Origin: Blattabacterium cuenoti
GTDB taxonomy: Bacteria; Bacteroidota; Bacteroidia; Flavobacteriales; Blattabacteriaceae
Assembly: GCF_014251575.1 (NCBI RefSeq)
Contig: NZ_CP059191.1
Coordinates: 248,001-312,000, forward strand
Reading direction: 5' to 3'
Length of the DNA: 64,000 nt
Below, piece by piece: positions 17,629 to 27,336 of the stretch; position 1 is the stretch's first letter, and every line of letters starts with the position of its first letter. A model generated the notes under the pieces. That model made no database searches and had not been told where the DNA came from. It saw only the letters and a list, made by a program, of their open reading frames with translations. A program made the position numbers and the translations under genes.

Positions 17629-18819
17629 ATGATGATTCCTCATTTTTTAATAAAATACTTAATCTGCATCTATTTTTTGATCAATATCAATTCTGTTTTT
17701 TTCAGAGCTGTAATAGCTTTTTTTTTATCGTTTTGTATATCCTTGGTTTTTTATAAAAAAATTATATGTTGGAAAAAAAAAAATAGCATCGGAGAACATA
17801 TACGAAATCTTGGCCTCATTGGACAAAAAGAAAAAGAAGGAACTCCAACAATGGGAGGAATTATCATGATATTTTCTACATTAATTTCTACAATACTTTT
17901 CTCTTCTTTGAAGAATATATATGTACTTATGTTGATTATGACAACATTGTGTATGGGAAGTATTGGATTTGTAGATGATTATATTAAAATAAAATACAAC
18001 AAAAAAGGACTTAGTATAATGGGAAAAATATTAGGTCAAATTTTATTGGGACTTTTTATTGGAAGCACTATGTATTTTTTTAATACAAATGTTTCTATTC
18101 AAAAAGTAGATTCAAACTTTTTGATTAAAGAAGAACATGGGTTCAAAACCACTCTTCCCATTTTTTCTAGTCATAATAATGAATTTGATTATGCTTATCT
18201 TTTAAGCTGGTATAATAAAAAATGGAAAAAATACACATGGATTGTTTTTATTCCTATGGTGATTTTCATTATCACATTTTTATCTAACGGAGCTAATTTA
18301 ACCGATGGAATAGACGGATTAACAGCTGGAATTTCTTTTATTATTTTTGCTACTTTATCTTTATTATCTATCATCTCAAGTAATAAAATATATTCATCCC
18401 ATCTTCATTTTATATACATTCCTCATCTAGATGAAATAATCATATTCTCTTTTTCTTTTCTAGGAGCTTTAATAAGTTTTCTTTGGTACAATACCTATCC
18501 TGCTCAAATTTTCATGGGAGATACTGGTAGCCTAACTATAGGAGGAGTTATAGCGACTCTAGCTATCATAAACAGAAAAGAATTAATATTACCTATTTTG
18601 TGTGGAATTTTTTTTATAGAAAATATTTCTGTCATAATACAAGTATTGTATTTTAGATATTATAAAAAAAAATATGGAATAGGAAAAAAAATTTTTCTCA
18701 TGGCACCTTTGCATCATCATTTTCAAAAACTAGGATATCATGAAAATAAAATTTTCAATCGTTTTCTTATCATACAAATGATGCTTTCGGTGTTAGTATT
18801 GATTTTATTAATTATATAA
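17629..18819 (+). CDS. mraY: phospho-N-acetylmuramoyl-pentapeptide transferase MraY
   Basis: Integral membrane enzyme forming lipid I from UDP-MurNAc-pentapeptide and undecaprenyl phosphate. About ten helices are visible. Motifs: EGTPTMGGIIMI, DDYIKIKYNKKGL, NGANLTDGIDGLTAGI, FMGDTGSLTIGG and PLHHHFQKLGYHE, covering the catalytic aspartates and the His loop. At 396 residues it matches the longer Bacteroidota form with an extra loop (about 150-200). Two adjacent ATG codons (17629 and 17632) could serve as start. murD begins 2 bp after the stop. Confidence 0.95.
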   Translation: MMIPHFLIKYLICIYFLININSVFFRAVIAFFLSFCISLVFYKKIICWKKKNSIGEHIRNLGLIGQKEKEGTPTMGGIIMIFSTLISTILFSSLKNIYVLMLIMTTLCMGSIGFVDDYIKIKYNKKGLSIMGKILGQILLGLFIGSTMYFFNTNVSIQKVDSNFLIKEEHGFKTTLPIFSSHNNEFDYAYLLSWYNKKWKKYTWIVFIPMVIFIITFLSNGANLTDGIDGLTAGISFIIFATLSLLSIISSNKIYSSHLHFIYIPHLDEIIIFSFSFLGALISFLWYNTYPAQIFMGDTGSLTIGGVIATLAIINRKELILPILCGIFFIENISVIIQVLYFRYYKKKYGIGKKIFLMAPLHHHFQKLGYHENKIFNRFLIIQMMLSVLVLILLII

Positions 18820-18821
18820 CA

Positions 18822-20182
18822 ATGAAAAAAAAATTAATAGTCATATTGGGTGGAGGAGAAAGTGGAGTAGGAGCCGCTTTATTAGCTAAAAAAAATGGAT
18901 TAAAAATATTTTTGTCTGATTCAGGAATTATTTTAAATAAATACAAAAAAATTTTAATTCAAAATGAAATTCCTTTTGAGGAAAAAGGGCATACAGAAAG
19001 TATAATAGCTCAAAAAGCTATTAAAGTAATAAAAAGTCCTGGAATTTCTAGAAAAAATTCTATTATAAAAAGAATTAATTTTTTGGGGATTCCTATTCAA
19101 TCCGAATTGGAATTTGGAAAAAGTTATCTAAATCACTCCTATGTAATAAGTATAACAGGAAGTAATGGAAAAACAACGACCAGTTCCATAATTTATCAAA
19201 TTCTTAAAAGAGAAGGAATTAATGTTGGAATAGCAGGAAATATTGGACGTAGTTTTTCTAAAGAAGTTATAAAAAAAAAAACGTTTACGTATTGGAAGTA
19301 AGCAGTTTTCAATTGGATGATTGCTATAGTTTTCGATCAAATATTGCAGTATTATTAAATATTACAAAAGATCATTTAAATAGATATGATGATATTGAAA
19401 GTTACATGTACTCTAAATTTAAAATAGCAACTTTGCAAAAAAAAGAAGATATTTTCATTTATAATCATGATGATCCTCTCATAAGAAAGGGATTAAAAAA
19501 GTATCCTATTTTTTCTCACTGTATTCCTTTTTCTATAAAAGAAGAATTACATATTGGAGCTTACATAAAAAATAACAAAATATTTATTCGAAATCAAAAA
19601 AATCAAGAAATTTTTTTTTTAAATGTGAAAGATATTCCTTTAATAGGAGATCATAATTTATATAATATTATGGCTTCATTAATGATATTCAAAATATTAA
19701 ACATCAAAAAAAAATCAATAATTCCTATGATATTAAAATTAAAACCTATAGAACACCGTCTGGAAAAAATACTCAATTTCAATGGAATTCAATTTATTAA
19801 TGATTCTAAAGCCACGAATGTTAATGCTGTTTTTTATGCATTAAAAAGTATAAATGGACCTGTTATATGGATAGCTGGAGGAAAAGATAAAGGAAATGAT
19901 TATATAGAATTAATTCCCTTAGTTAAAGAAAAAGTAAAAGCTATAATTTGTTTGGGAATAAATAATGAAAAAATTATAAATTTTTTTAAAGATATTATTG
20001 ATATCATTTTGGAAACAAAAAGTATTCAAAAAGCTGTTTATATGGCTTACATATTGTCTTTTCATGGAGATAATATTTTGCTATCTCCTGCTTGTTCTAG
20101 TTTTGATCTTTTTAAAGATTATAAAGAAAGAGGAAATAAATTTAAAAAAGAAGTCAGAAAACTTATTTCTGAAAAAATATGA
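18822..20182 (+). CDS. murD: UDP-N-acetylmuramoylalanine-D-glutamate ligase MurD, frameshifted at a poly(A) tract
   Basis: Adds D-Glu to UDP-MurNAc-L-Ala, an essential wall step. The first frame (18822-19301) holds ILGGGESGVGAALLAKK and the ATP loop SITGSNGKTTTSSIIYQ, then ends in an alien tail (TFTYWK) right after 11 consecutive A (19271-19281). The second frame (to 20182) continues as NVYVLEVSSFQLDDCYSF, with ITKDHLNRY, NDSKATNVNA, AGGKDKG and LSPACSSFDLFKDYKERG. Adding one A or removing two restores one full-length MurD (about 453 aa). No other lesion is seen and every motif is kept. The gene sits in its normal dcw position, and its stop overlaps ftsW. Possible causes are a homopolymer assembly error, a young pseudogene, or a gene read through RNA-polymerase slippage; I favour error or slippage. 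Confidence 0.88.
19271..19281 (+). repeat. poly(A)11 tract at the murD frameshift
   Basis: Eleven A between the codons for Val-Ile and the segment encoding VYVLEVSSF. Twelve or nine A would restore the murD reading frame. Confidence 0.9.
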
Positions 20183-21366
20183 GAAAAATAGATGTTTTTT
20201 TCAATAGATATCTAAAAGGAGACAGATATCTATGGGCTTTCATCTCTTTATTGGCTATATTTTCTTTTTTACCAGTATATTCCGCTAGTACTAATTTGGT
20301 GACTACATATGGAGGAACAAATACAGTTTTTAATTATTTGTTAAAACATGCTCTTTTTTTGTTAGTTGGTTTTTGCATTCTTTTTTTTACTCAATTTGTA
20401 GACTATAAATATTTTTATAGTATGTCTATACTTTCTATGCCTGTAGTGTTCATTTTATTAGTTTTTACTATTAGTCAGGGAAAAGAATTGGATGGAGTTA
20501 ATGCTTCTCGTTGGTTGCACATTCCCATTATTAATATATCTTTTCAAACTTCCAGCATTGCTGGATTAGTTCTTTTTATTTATTGTGCTAGATATTTGGC
20601 TCAAAAAAAGAAAGAACGTATAAATTTTATAAACTCTTTTTTTCCTTTATTGTTTCCTATATTTTTTATTATTGGATTGATTTTCCCAGCTAATGGTTCT
20701 ACTGCAGTTATTGTTTTTATTTCCGTTTTAATTTTACTTTTTATAGGAGGATATCCATTAACAGGTGTTATGGGAGTTTTATTAATGGGTATTCTATTTG
20801 CAGGAATCTATATTTACTCTGTTATAAAATGGGGAGATAAAAATCCTATGAATAGGGTTTATACATGGAAAAGTCGTATAGAAAAATTTTTGGATCATGA
20901 ATCTGAAGAAAGTTATCAAATGAAACAATCTAAAACGGCTATTGTTTTAGGAAATAAATTTGGTCGTGGACCTGGAAAAAGTGTTTTAAAGGCTTTTCTT
21001 CCACAATCTTCTTCTGATTTTATTTATGCTATTATAATAGAAGAATATGGATCTGTTGGAGGAGTAATTCTTTTATTTATTTATCTACTTATTTTACTTA
21101 GAATTATGGTAATAGCTACTAAGGTTCAAAATTATTTTTGCTCTTTATTGGTATTATCTGTTGGGTTACCTATTATTAATCAAGCACTCATTAATATGGG
21201 AATAGCTGTTGGTTTATTTCCAGTAACGGGACAAACTTTACCACTAATTAGTGCTGGAGGGACTTCCATGTGGGTTACTTTTTTTAGTTTTGGGATCATA
21301 TTAAGTGTTAGTCGAATTATATATGATAATTCAACTAATAAAATTATAATTCATCATGAACAATAA
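20179..21366 (+). CDS. ftsW: cell division protein FtsW (SEDS glycosyltransferase)
   Basis: SEDS-family septal peptidoglycan polymerase working with FtsI, 395 aa, with about ten membrane helices. Family features include the loop GVNASRWLHIPIINISFQ, the region NRVYTWKSRIEKFLDHESEE, GRGPGKSVLKAFLPQSSSDF with IIIEEYGSVGG, and the C-terminal GLFPVTGQTLPLISAGGTSM. The ATG overlaps the murD stop (ATGA) and its end overlaps murG by 11 bp, so translation is likely coupled through the cluster. That coupling would also depend on correct reading of murD. Confidence 0.94.
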   Translation: MRKIDVFFNRYLKGDRYLWAFISLLAIFSFLPVYSASTNLVTTYGGTNTVFNYLLKHALFLLVGFCILFFTQFVDYKYFYSMSILSMPVVFILLVFTISQGKELDGVNASRWLHIPIINISFQTSSIAGLVLFIYCARYLAQKKKERINFINSFFPLLFPIFFIIGLIFPANGSTAVIVFISVLILLFIGGYPLTGVMGVLLMGILFAGIYIYSVIKWGDKNPMNRVYTWKSRIEKFLDHESEESYQMKQSKTAIVLGNKFGRGPGKSVLKAFLPQSSSDFIYAIIIEEYGSVGGVILLFIYLLILLRIMVIATKVQNYFCSLLVLSVGLPIINQALINMGIAVGLFPVTGQTLPLISAGGTSMWVTFFSFGIILSVSRIIYDNSTNKIIIHHEQ

Positions 21367-22462
21367 TATTTCACCTAGAATAATTATTGGGAGTGGAGGG
21401 ACTGGTGGACACATCTATCCTGGAATAGCTATTGCAGACGAACTTAAAAAACAAATTCCAGGAACCAATATTTTGTTTATTGGATCTAAAAATCATATGG
21501 AAATGAAAGAAATTCCTAAATTTGGATATTCTATTGAAGGAATTTGTATTTCAGGAGGAAAAGATAAATTTTTTTCTATAGAAGGATTTATTTTATCTAT
21601 ACAATTGATATATAGTTTTTTTTTGGTAAATAAAATTATCAAAAAATTTTCTCCAGACATAGTTGTTGGAACAGGTGGATTTGTTAGTTTTCCTACTTTA
21701 TATGTTGCAAAAAGAAATAAAATCCCTATTCTTATTCAAGAACAGAACTCTTTTCCTGGATTAACTAATAGAATATTTTCTCGTTATGCTCATAAGGTAT
21801 GTGTTGCTTATGAGCAATCCAAGAAATATTTTCCAAAAGAAAAAACAATAATAACTGGAAATCCAGTTAGATCTGAAATATTCCAATTACCTAGTAAAAA
21901 AAAAGCTTGTATTCATTTAGGATTAAAGGTAGAAAGACCTATTATTTTATCTATAGGAGGGAGTCAAGGTTCCAATAGTATGAATAATGCTTGGATAAAA
22001 GGTTTAAAAAAACTAATAGAATTAGATATGCAACTTATTTGGCAAGTTGGTAAATTTGATATTCATAGAATTAGAAAGAATAAAATGTCTCATCATTCAA
22101 ATTTTATTTTAATGGATTTTATTGAAAATATCCCGACATGTTATGCTGCTGCAGATATTATTGTATCTAGAGCTGGAGCTTTAACTATATCAGAAATATG
22201 TTTAATAGGAAAACCATACATATTAATTCCTTTTCCTTGGTCTTCCGATGATCATCAAAATAGAAATGCTAAAATATTAGAAGAAAAAGAGGCTGCTTTA
22301 ATTATTAAAAATGAGGAAATAGAGAAAAAATTAGTGGATTCAACTATACAATTAGTGAATGATTCCATTATGAAAAAAAAAATGAGTAGAAATATCCTGC
22401 AATTAGGAAAACCTGAAGCGACAAATGATATTGTTAATGAGATTTTACAAATTATTTTATGA
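21356..22462 (+). CDS. murG: UDP-GlcNAc:undecaprenyl-pyrophosphoryl-MurNAc-pentapeptide transferase MurG
   Basis: Peripheral membrane GT-B glycosyltransferase that converts lipid I to lipid II. The N-terminal glycine-rich loop GSGGTGGHIYPGIAIADEL (about 12-30), the second GTGGFVSFP loop, and the C-terminal ILSIGGSQGS and SRAGALTISEIC donor-binding motifs are all present. Length 368 is normal. It overlaps ftsW at the start and murC by 4 bp at the end. Confidence 0.95.
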   Translation: MNNNISPRIIIGSGGTGGHIYPGIAIADELKKQIPGTNILFIGSKNHMEMKEIPKFGYSIEGICISGGKDKFFSIEGFILSIQLIYSFFLVNKIIKKFSPDIVVGTGGFVSFPTLYVAKRNKIPILIQEQNSFPGLTNRIFSRYAHKVCVAYEQSKKYFPKEKTIITGNPVRSEIFQLPSKKKACIHLGLKVERPIILSIGGSQGSNSMNNAWIKGLKKLIELDMQLIWQVGKFDIHRIRKNKMSHHSNFILMDFIENIPTCYAAADIIVSRAGALTISEICLIGKPYILIPFPWSSDDHQNRNAKILEEKEAALIIKNEEIEKKLVDSTIQLVNDSIMKKKMSRNILQLGKPEATNDIVNEILQIIL

Positions 22463-23835
22463 ACTTAAACCAAGTTGATTCTTTTTATTTTCTAGGAATA
22501 GGAGGAATGGGAATGAGTTCCCTTGCTAGATATTTTCATGCTATGGGAAAAACAGTTTGTGGTCATGATCAAAGTAGAACTTTTTTGACTAAAAAATTAG
22601 AAAAAGAGGGAATCTCCATCAATTATCATGATTGTATAGAAATATTACCTAAATGGGTACTGTCTAAACAATGTTTGATTGTGTATACTCCAGCCATTCC
22701 GAATCATCATCAACAATGGATCTATTTAAAAAAATATGGGAAAAATATAAAAAAACGTTCTCAAGTATTGTCCTTGATCACAGAAAATGAAATTTGTATA
22801 GCTATAGGAGGGACACATGGAAAAACAACTACTTGTACCTTGCTAGGGCATATTTTATATAGTGCAGGAATTCATGTTACTGCTTTTTTAGGAGGAATAT
22901 CTGAGAATTACCAATCTAATATCATATTGAATGGAACTAAAATTTTTTTGGTAGAAGCAGACGAATTTGATCGTTCTTTTTTATATTTATCTCCTAATAT
23001 TGCATGTGTTACGTCTTTTGACCAGGATCATGTGGATACTTATCCAAAAAAAGAAACCTTGAAAAAGGCTTATATAGCTTTTTTTAACAGAATAAAAAAA
23101 CCATATAAAAAAGTATTTATTTGTCAAGAAGAGTCTTTTTCATCAAAAAACGCAATCTACTATTCTGTGATAGAAAAAGCAAATTATTATTCTAGTCATC
23201 TTTCTATAAAAGAAAAAAAATGGTATTTTGATTTTCATACTCCTACAGAAACATGGAAATCTTTGCCTTTACCTATTCCAGGAATACACAATTTAAAAAA
23301 CGTCACAGCAGCATTAGCTATATCTGACTATCTAAAAATTAATAAAGAAAAAGTAAGAAAAGCTTTGTTTTTATTTAAAGGAATCAAAAGAAGATACTCC
23401 ATACATTATCAATCCAAAAAAAAAATATATATAGATGATTATGCACATCATCCTACAGAAATAAATGCTTTGATTCAAACTGTTAGAGAGTGTTTTCCGA
23501 ATAAAAAAATACTGGGTGTTTTTCAACCTCATTTATTTAGTAGAACTAAATTTTTTGAAGAATATTTTGCGAGAAGTTTAGAAAATCTTGATATTTTAAT
23601 CTTATTAGACATTTATCCAGCTAGAGAATTTCCCATGGATGGAACTAATTCAAGTAGTTTATTAGAAAAAATAAAAATGAATTCTAAAAATAAAGAAATA
23701 TCTACCTTATCCAAGGTTTTAGAAAAAATTAAAGAAAAACATAAACACTTTGATATTATTCTTACAATAGGAGCTGGTGATATAGATACCTTAATTATTC
23801 CTATAAAAAAATGGTTGTATAAACGATATGGATAA
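22459..23835 (+). CDS. murC: UDP-N-acetylmuramate-L-alanine ligase MurC
   Basis: First Mur ligase, joining L-Ala to UDP-MurNAc. The N-terminal Rossmann motif is FLGIGGMGMSSLARY (about 11-25), the ATP loop is IGGTHGKTTTCTLLGH (about 115-130), and EADEFDRSFLYL and DDYAHHPTEINA follow. Length (458) is normal. ATGA overlap with murG, and ftsQ starts on the base after its stop codon. The frame is intact, unlike its neighbour murD. Confidence 0.95.
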   Translation: MNLNQVDSFYFLGIGGMGMSSLARYFHAMGKTVCGHDQSRTFLTKKLEKEGISINYHDCIEILPKWVLSKQCLIVYTPAIPNHHQQWIYLKKYGKNIKKRSQVLSLITENEICIAIGGTHGKTTTCTLLGHILYSAGIHVTAFLGGISENYQSNIILNGTKIFLVEADEFDRSFLYLSPNIACVTSFDQDHVDTYPKKETLKKAYIAFFNRIKKPYKKVFICQEESFSSKNAIYYSVIEKANYYSSHLSIKEKKWYFDFHTPTETWKSLPLPIPGIHNLKNVTAALAISDYLKINKEKVRKALFLFKGIKRRYSIHYQSKKKIYIDDYAHHPTEINALIQTVRECFPNKKILGVFQPHLFSRTKFFEEYFARSLENLDILILLDIYPAREFPMDGTNSSSLLEKIKMNSKNKEISTLSKVLEKIKEKHKHFDIILTIGAGDIDTLIIPIKKWLYKRYG

Positions 23836-24558
23836 ATGAAAAATAAATCCTTTATCCTCATATTATTATTGTATATAACATGTATGGGTTTCCTTTTTTA
23901 TTTTTCTCAAAAAACACATCAAAACAGAACCTTAAAAAAGGTCAATATCGTCATAGATCCCTTATCCAAAGACCATTTTGTAAATGAAAAAATCATTAAA
24001 AATATTCTATTTCCTAAAATAGAAAAAATTGAAAAAAAAATCGGTCAATTATGTATATTGAGAATGGAAAAAAAATTAAATAATTATCCTTTTGTAAAAA
24101 AATCTGAAGTTTTTATTAGTGTAGATGGCTCCCTAAACATAAAAATTTGGCAGAAAGAACCAATTTTAAGAATAAAAAATGGGAATCAAGAATATTATCT
24201 GACCAAAGATGCAGAAGTTTTAGAACTTTCTCCTTTTTATTCTTCAAAAGTTATTTTAGCAAAAGGACCTTTTTCAAAAAAAGAAAAAAAATATTTAGCA
24301 GACTTGGTCAAATTTATAAACTCTGATGAACTACTCAAAAACCAAATCATTAGCATCAAAAAAAATGATCATAATTCATTTATTTTAATCCCAAAAATAG
24401 GAAATCATAATATTATATTAGGAAATATAAATAATTTTAAAAATAAATTGAATAAATTAAAAGCATTTTATAAGCAGTACCTAAATAAAATAGATACTAA
24501 TCAATATCAAAGTATTGATTTGCAATATAAAGACCAAGTAGTCGCAAAAAAAAGATAA
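23836..24558 (+). CDS. ftsQ: cell division protein FtsQ
   Basis: A 240-residue bitopic division protein with a membrane helix (about 5-22, FILILLLYITCMGFLFYFS) and a periplasmic part. The segment around residues 65-110 (LRMEKKLNNYPFVKKSEVF, then DGSLNIKIWQKEPILRI) matches the POTRA/FtsQ beta region. Assignment rests on this, the topology and its usual place between murC and ftsA. It bridges FtsL/FtsB with the cytosolic ring. Confidence 0.87.
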   Translation: MKNKSFILILLLYITCMGFLFYFSQKTHQNRTLKKVNIVIDPLSKDHFVNEKIIKNILFPKIEKIEKKIGQLCILRMEKKLNNYPFVKKSEVFISVDGSLNIKIWQKEPILRIKNGNQEYYLTKDAEVLELSPFYSSKVILAKGPFSKKEKKYLADLVKFINSDELLKNQIISIKKNDHNSFILIPKIGNHNIILGNINNFKNKLNKLKAFYKQYLNKIDTNQYQSIDLQYKDQVVAKKR

Positions 24559-24562
24559 GTCT

Positions 24563-25933
24563 ATGGAATATCAAGATATAGCTATAGGTCTTGATGTGGG
24601 GACCACAAAGATTGTAGCTATGGTAGGAAGGAGAAATGAATATAATAAAATTGAGATCTTAGGCATAGGAAGATCTAAAAGTATAGGTGTGCATATAGGG
24701 GTTGTCAACAATATAACTCAAACTATTGAAGCTATTCGTGAATCCGTATCTGAAGCAGAACATAGTTCTGGTTTAAAAATAAAAGAAGTTATTGTTGGAA
24801 TAGCAGGGCAACATATTAGAAGTCTACAACATAATGATTATATTACTAGATTAGATTTTGAAAATGTAATCAATCAAAAAGATATACAAAAATTAATAGA
24901 TCAAGTTCATAAATTGGTGATGCTTCCAGGAGAAGAAATAATTCATGTCCTTCCACAAGAATATAAAGTCGATAGTCAAGCAGAAATAGGAGAACCAATA
25001 GGAATGTATGGAAGTCGTTTAGAAGCAAATTTTCATGTAGTGGTAGGACAAATTTCTTCTATTCGTAATATTGGAAGATGTGTCAAAGCAGCAGGATTGA
25101 ATTTAGCTGGAATGACTTTAGAACCTTTAGCTTCTGCAGAAGCTGTATTAAGCACCGAAGAAAGAGAAGCTGGTGTAGCCTTAGTGGATATAGGAGGAGG
25201 AACCACTGATGTAGCTATATTTAAAGATAACATTATTCGTCATACTGCTGTTATCCCTTTCGGAGGAAATGTTATTACTGAAAATATTAAAACAGATTGT
25301 TTGATTATTGAACGACAAGCAGAATTACTAAAAATCAAATTTGGATCTGCATGGCCTGGAGAAAATAAAGAGACAGAAATTGTTTGTATTCCTGGATTAA
25401 GAGGTCGTGACCCTAAAGAAATTTCTTTGAAACATCTTTCTCAAATTATCCATAAACGAGTATGTGAAATTTTGGAACAAGTCAATGTGGAAATCAAAAA
25501 TTATGGAAATGAAGAACAAAAGAAAAGACTGATTGCAGGATTAGTTATGACAGGAGGAGGTTCTCAATTAAAACATATTCGTCCTTTAACGGAATATATT
25601 ACTGGAATGGATGTACGTATAGGTTATTCTAATGAACATATTGCAGGAGGAGAAAACGGTCTTATAAGTAATCCAGAATATGCAACGTCTATAGGTTTAG
25701 TAATTAAAGGACTTGATGATAAAAAAAAATATCTTTGTACAACAGATATGGGACATATACATGATGAAAATCACACTTCTGAGTTTATTTCTACAAAATT
25801 TTATAATAAAAATCGGAAATTAAATTATGAAGATAATTCGGATTATTCAAAGAAAAAAAATAAAACAAAATCAAAATCTTTTCTTGAAATTTGGGCAGAT
25901 AAGTTCCGTCAAATATTGAATGACACAGAATAA
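24563..25933 (+). CDS. ftsA: cell division protein FtsA
   Basis: Actin-like ATPase that tethers FtsZ to the membrane, 456 aa. Actin-fold motifs: AIGLDVGTTKIVAMVG (phosphate 1, about 7-22), the 1C insertion with VIVGIAGQHI, VDIGGGTTDVAIF (phosphate 2, about 209-221) and MTGGGSQLKHI (adenosine, about 330-340). The C-terminal end FLEIWADKFRQILND is an amphipathic helix consistent with membrane targeting. Position between ftsQ and ftsZ is standard. Confidence 0.95.
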   Translation: MEYQDIAIGLDVGTTKIVAMVGRRNEYNKIEILGIGRSKSIGVHIGVVNNITQTIEAIRESVSEAEHSSGLKIKEVIVGIAGQHIRSLQHNDYITRLDFENVINQKDIQKLIDQVHKLVMLPGEEIIHVLPQEYKVDSQAEIGEPIGMYGSRLEANFHVVVGQISSIRNIGRCVKAAGLNLAGMTLEPLASAEAVLSTEEREAGVALVDIGGGTTDVAIFKDNIIRHTAVIPFGGNVITENIKTDCLIIERQAELLKIKFGSAWPGENKETEIVCIPGLRGRDPKEISLKHLSQIIHKRVCEILEQVNVEIKNYGNEEQKKRLIAGLVMTGGGSQLKHIRPLTEYITGMDVRIGYSNEHIAGGENGLISNPEYATSIGLVIKGLDDKKKYLCTTDMGHIHDENHTSEFISTKFYNKNRKLNYEDNSDYSKKKNKTKSKSFLEIWADKFRQILNDTE

Positions 25934-25944
25934 CAAACAATGAA

Positions 25945-27309
25945 ATGAAAAAAGAAGATTTTATACAAAAAAAAGAGAACGTTCAATTTGGATTTCCGAA
26001 AAATCGTTCAGCTGCAATCAAAGTAATTGGAGTAGGAGGTGGAGGGAGTAATGCTTTAAGTCACATGTTTGAACAAGGAATTACTGGCGTAGATTTTATA
26101 GCATGTAATACGGATGCCCAAGCTTTAAATAACAACCCAGTTCCTGTAAAAATTCAATTAGGAGCTTCGATTACGGAAGGTCTAGGCGCTGGAGCAGATC
26201 CAGAAGTAGGAGAAAAGGCTGCTTTAGAAAGTCTGGAAGAAATAAAAAGTGTTCTAGATTCTAATACTAAAATGACATTCATTACAGCAGGAATGGGTGG
26301 TGGAACTGGAACAGGTGCTGCCCCAATTATTGCAGGAATTTCTAAAGAAAAAGGGATTCTGACTGTAGGAATCGTAACAATTCCATTTCATTTTGAAGGA
26401 AAAATGAGATTACAACAAGCTCAAAAAGGAATAGAAGCATTAAGAAAAAATGTGGATTCTCTCATTGTGATTAATAATGATAAATTGAGAGAATTATATG
26501 GAAATCTAGGATTTAAAGCTGGATTTGCAAAAGCAGATGAAGTTTTAACCACTGCAGCTAAAGGTATTGCAGAAGTAATCACTCACCATTATAAACAAAA
26601 TATAGATTTAAGAGATACTAGAACCGTTCTTAAAGAAAGTGGAACAGCTGTTATGGGGTCTGCTATTTCTGTTGGTGAAAATAGAGCAAAAGACGCTGTT
26701 GGACAAGCCTTGGATTCTCCATTATTGAATGATAATAAGATTACGGGAGCTAAAAATGTTCTTTTGCTTATTGTTTCAGGAAGAATAGAAATTACTATAG
26801 ATGAAATTGGAATTATCAGTGATTATATACAAGCAGAAGCAGGAAACAATGCTAACATTATTATGGGAATAGGAGAAGACGAAAGTTTGGAAGAAAGTAT
26901 TTCAGTAACTATAGTAGCTACAGGATTTCCTACGGAAATTCAGAGAGCCATTAATCATGAAGAAAAAAAAATTTTTCATAGATTGGAAGAACCTTATGAA
27001 CAAAGATTAACAAAAGTAGAAGAAATTCATTCTTATTCTAAACGAATAGATCCTTATTCTTCTACAAATTCAAATCATTCAGAAAAACCTTCTTATAATA
27101 AGAAGAAAGAAAATTTTTCATTAAATCAAAAAAAAAGCATTTTTGATCAAGCTATTGATTCCAATTTTGTAGAAAAAAAACATAAAAAATATATGATTCT
27201 AGAAGATAGTTTTGATCTTCCTATTTCATACAATGAAAATGAAAAAATATTCAAAAAGCGTACTCGTAAAAAAGAAAATCATAAAAATGAAAAGTTCAAT
27301 GACTTTTAA
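25945..27309 (+). CDS. ftsZ: cell division protein FtsZ
   Basis: Tubulin-like GTPase forming the division ring, 454 aa. GTP-binding motifs: VIGVGGGGSNAL (about 27-38), the tubulin signature GGGTGTGAAPII (about 118-129), NNDKLRELYGN and TAAKGIAEVI. After about residue 340 a charged, Asn/Lys/Ser-rich linker runs to the end. The usual hydrophobic C-terminal FtsA-binding peptide is hard to recognise; the end reads KKENHKNEKFNDF, and a motif YMILEDSFDLPISYNE lies about 40 residues earlier. Last gene of the dcw run. Confidence 0.95.
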   Translation: MKKEDFIQKKENVQFGFPKNRSAAIKVIGVGGGGSNALSHMFEQGITGVDFIACNTDAQALNNNPVPVKIQLGASITEGLGAGADPEVGEKAALESLEEIKSVLDSNTKMTFITAGMGGGTGTGAAPIIAGISKEKGILTVGIVTIPFHFEGKMRLQQAQKGIEALRKNVDSLIVINNDKLRELYGNLGFKAGFAKADEVLTTAAKGIAEVITHHYKQNIDLRDTRTVLKESGTAVMGSAISVGENRAKDAVGQALDSPLLNDNKITGAKNVLLLIVSGRIEITIDEIGIISDYIQAEAGNNANIIMGIGEDESLEESISVTIVATGFPTEIQRAINHEEKKIFHRLEEPYEQRLTKVEEIHSYSKRIDPYSSTNSNHSEKPSYNKKKENFSLNQKKSIFDQAIDSNFVEKKHKKYMILEDSFDLPISYNENEKIFKKRTRKKENHKNEKFNDF

Positions 27310-27336
27310 CTTTTTTCATAATAATATTCATTGATT

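Noticed and set aside
19292..20182. Downstream murD frame as a separate gene starting at TTG
   Set aside because: It begins in the middle of a conserved Mur-ligase strand (VLEVSSFQL) and lacks the ATP loop. It is the rest of murD after the poly(A) frameshift.
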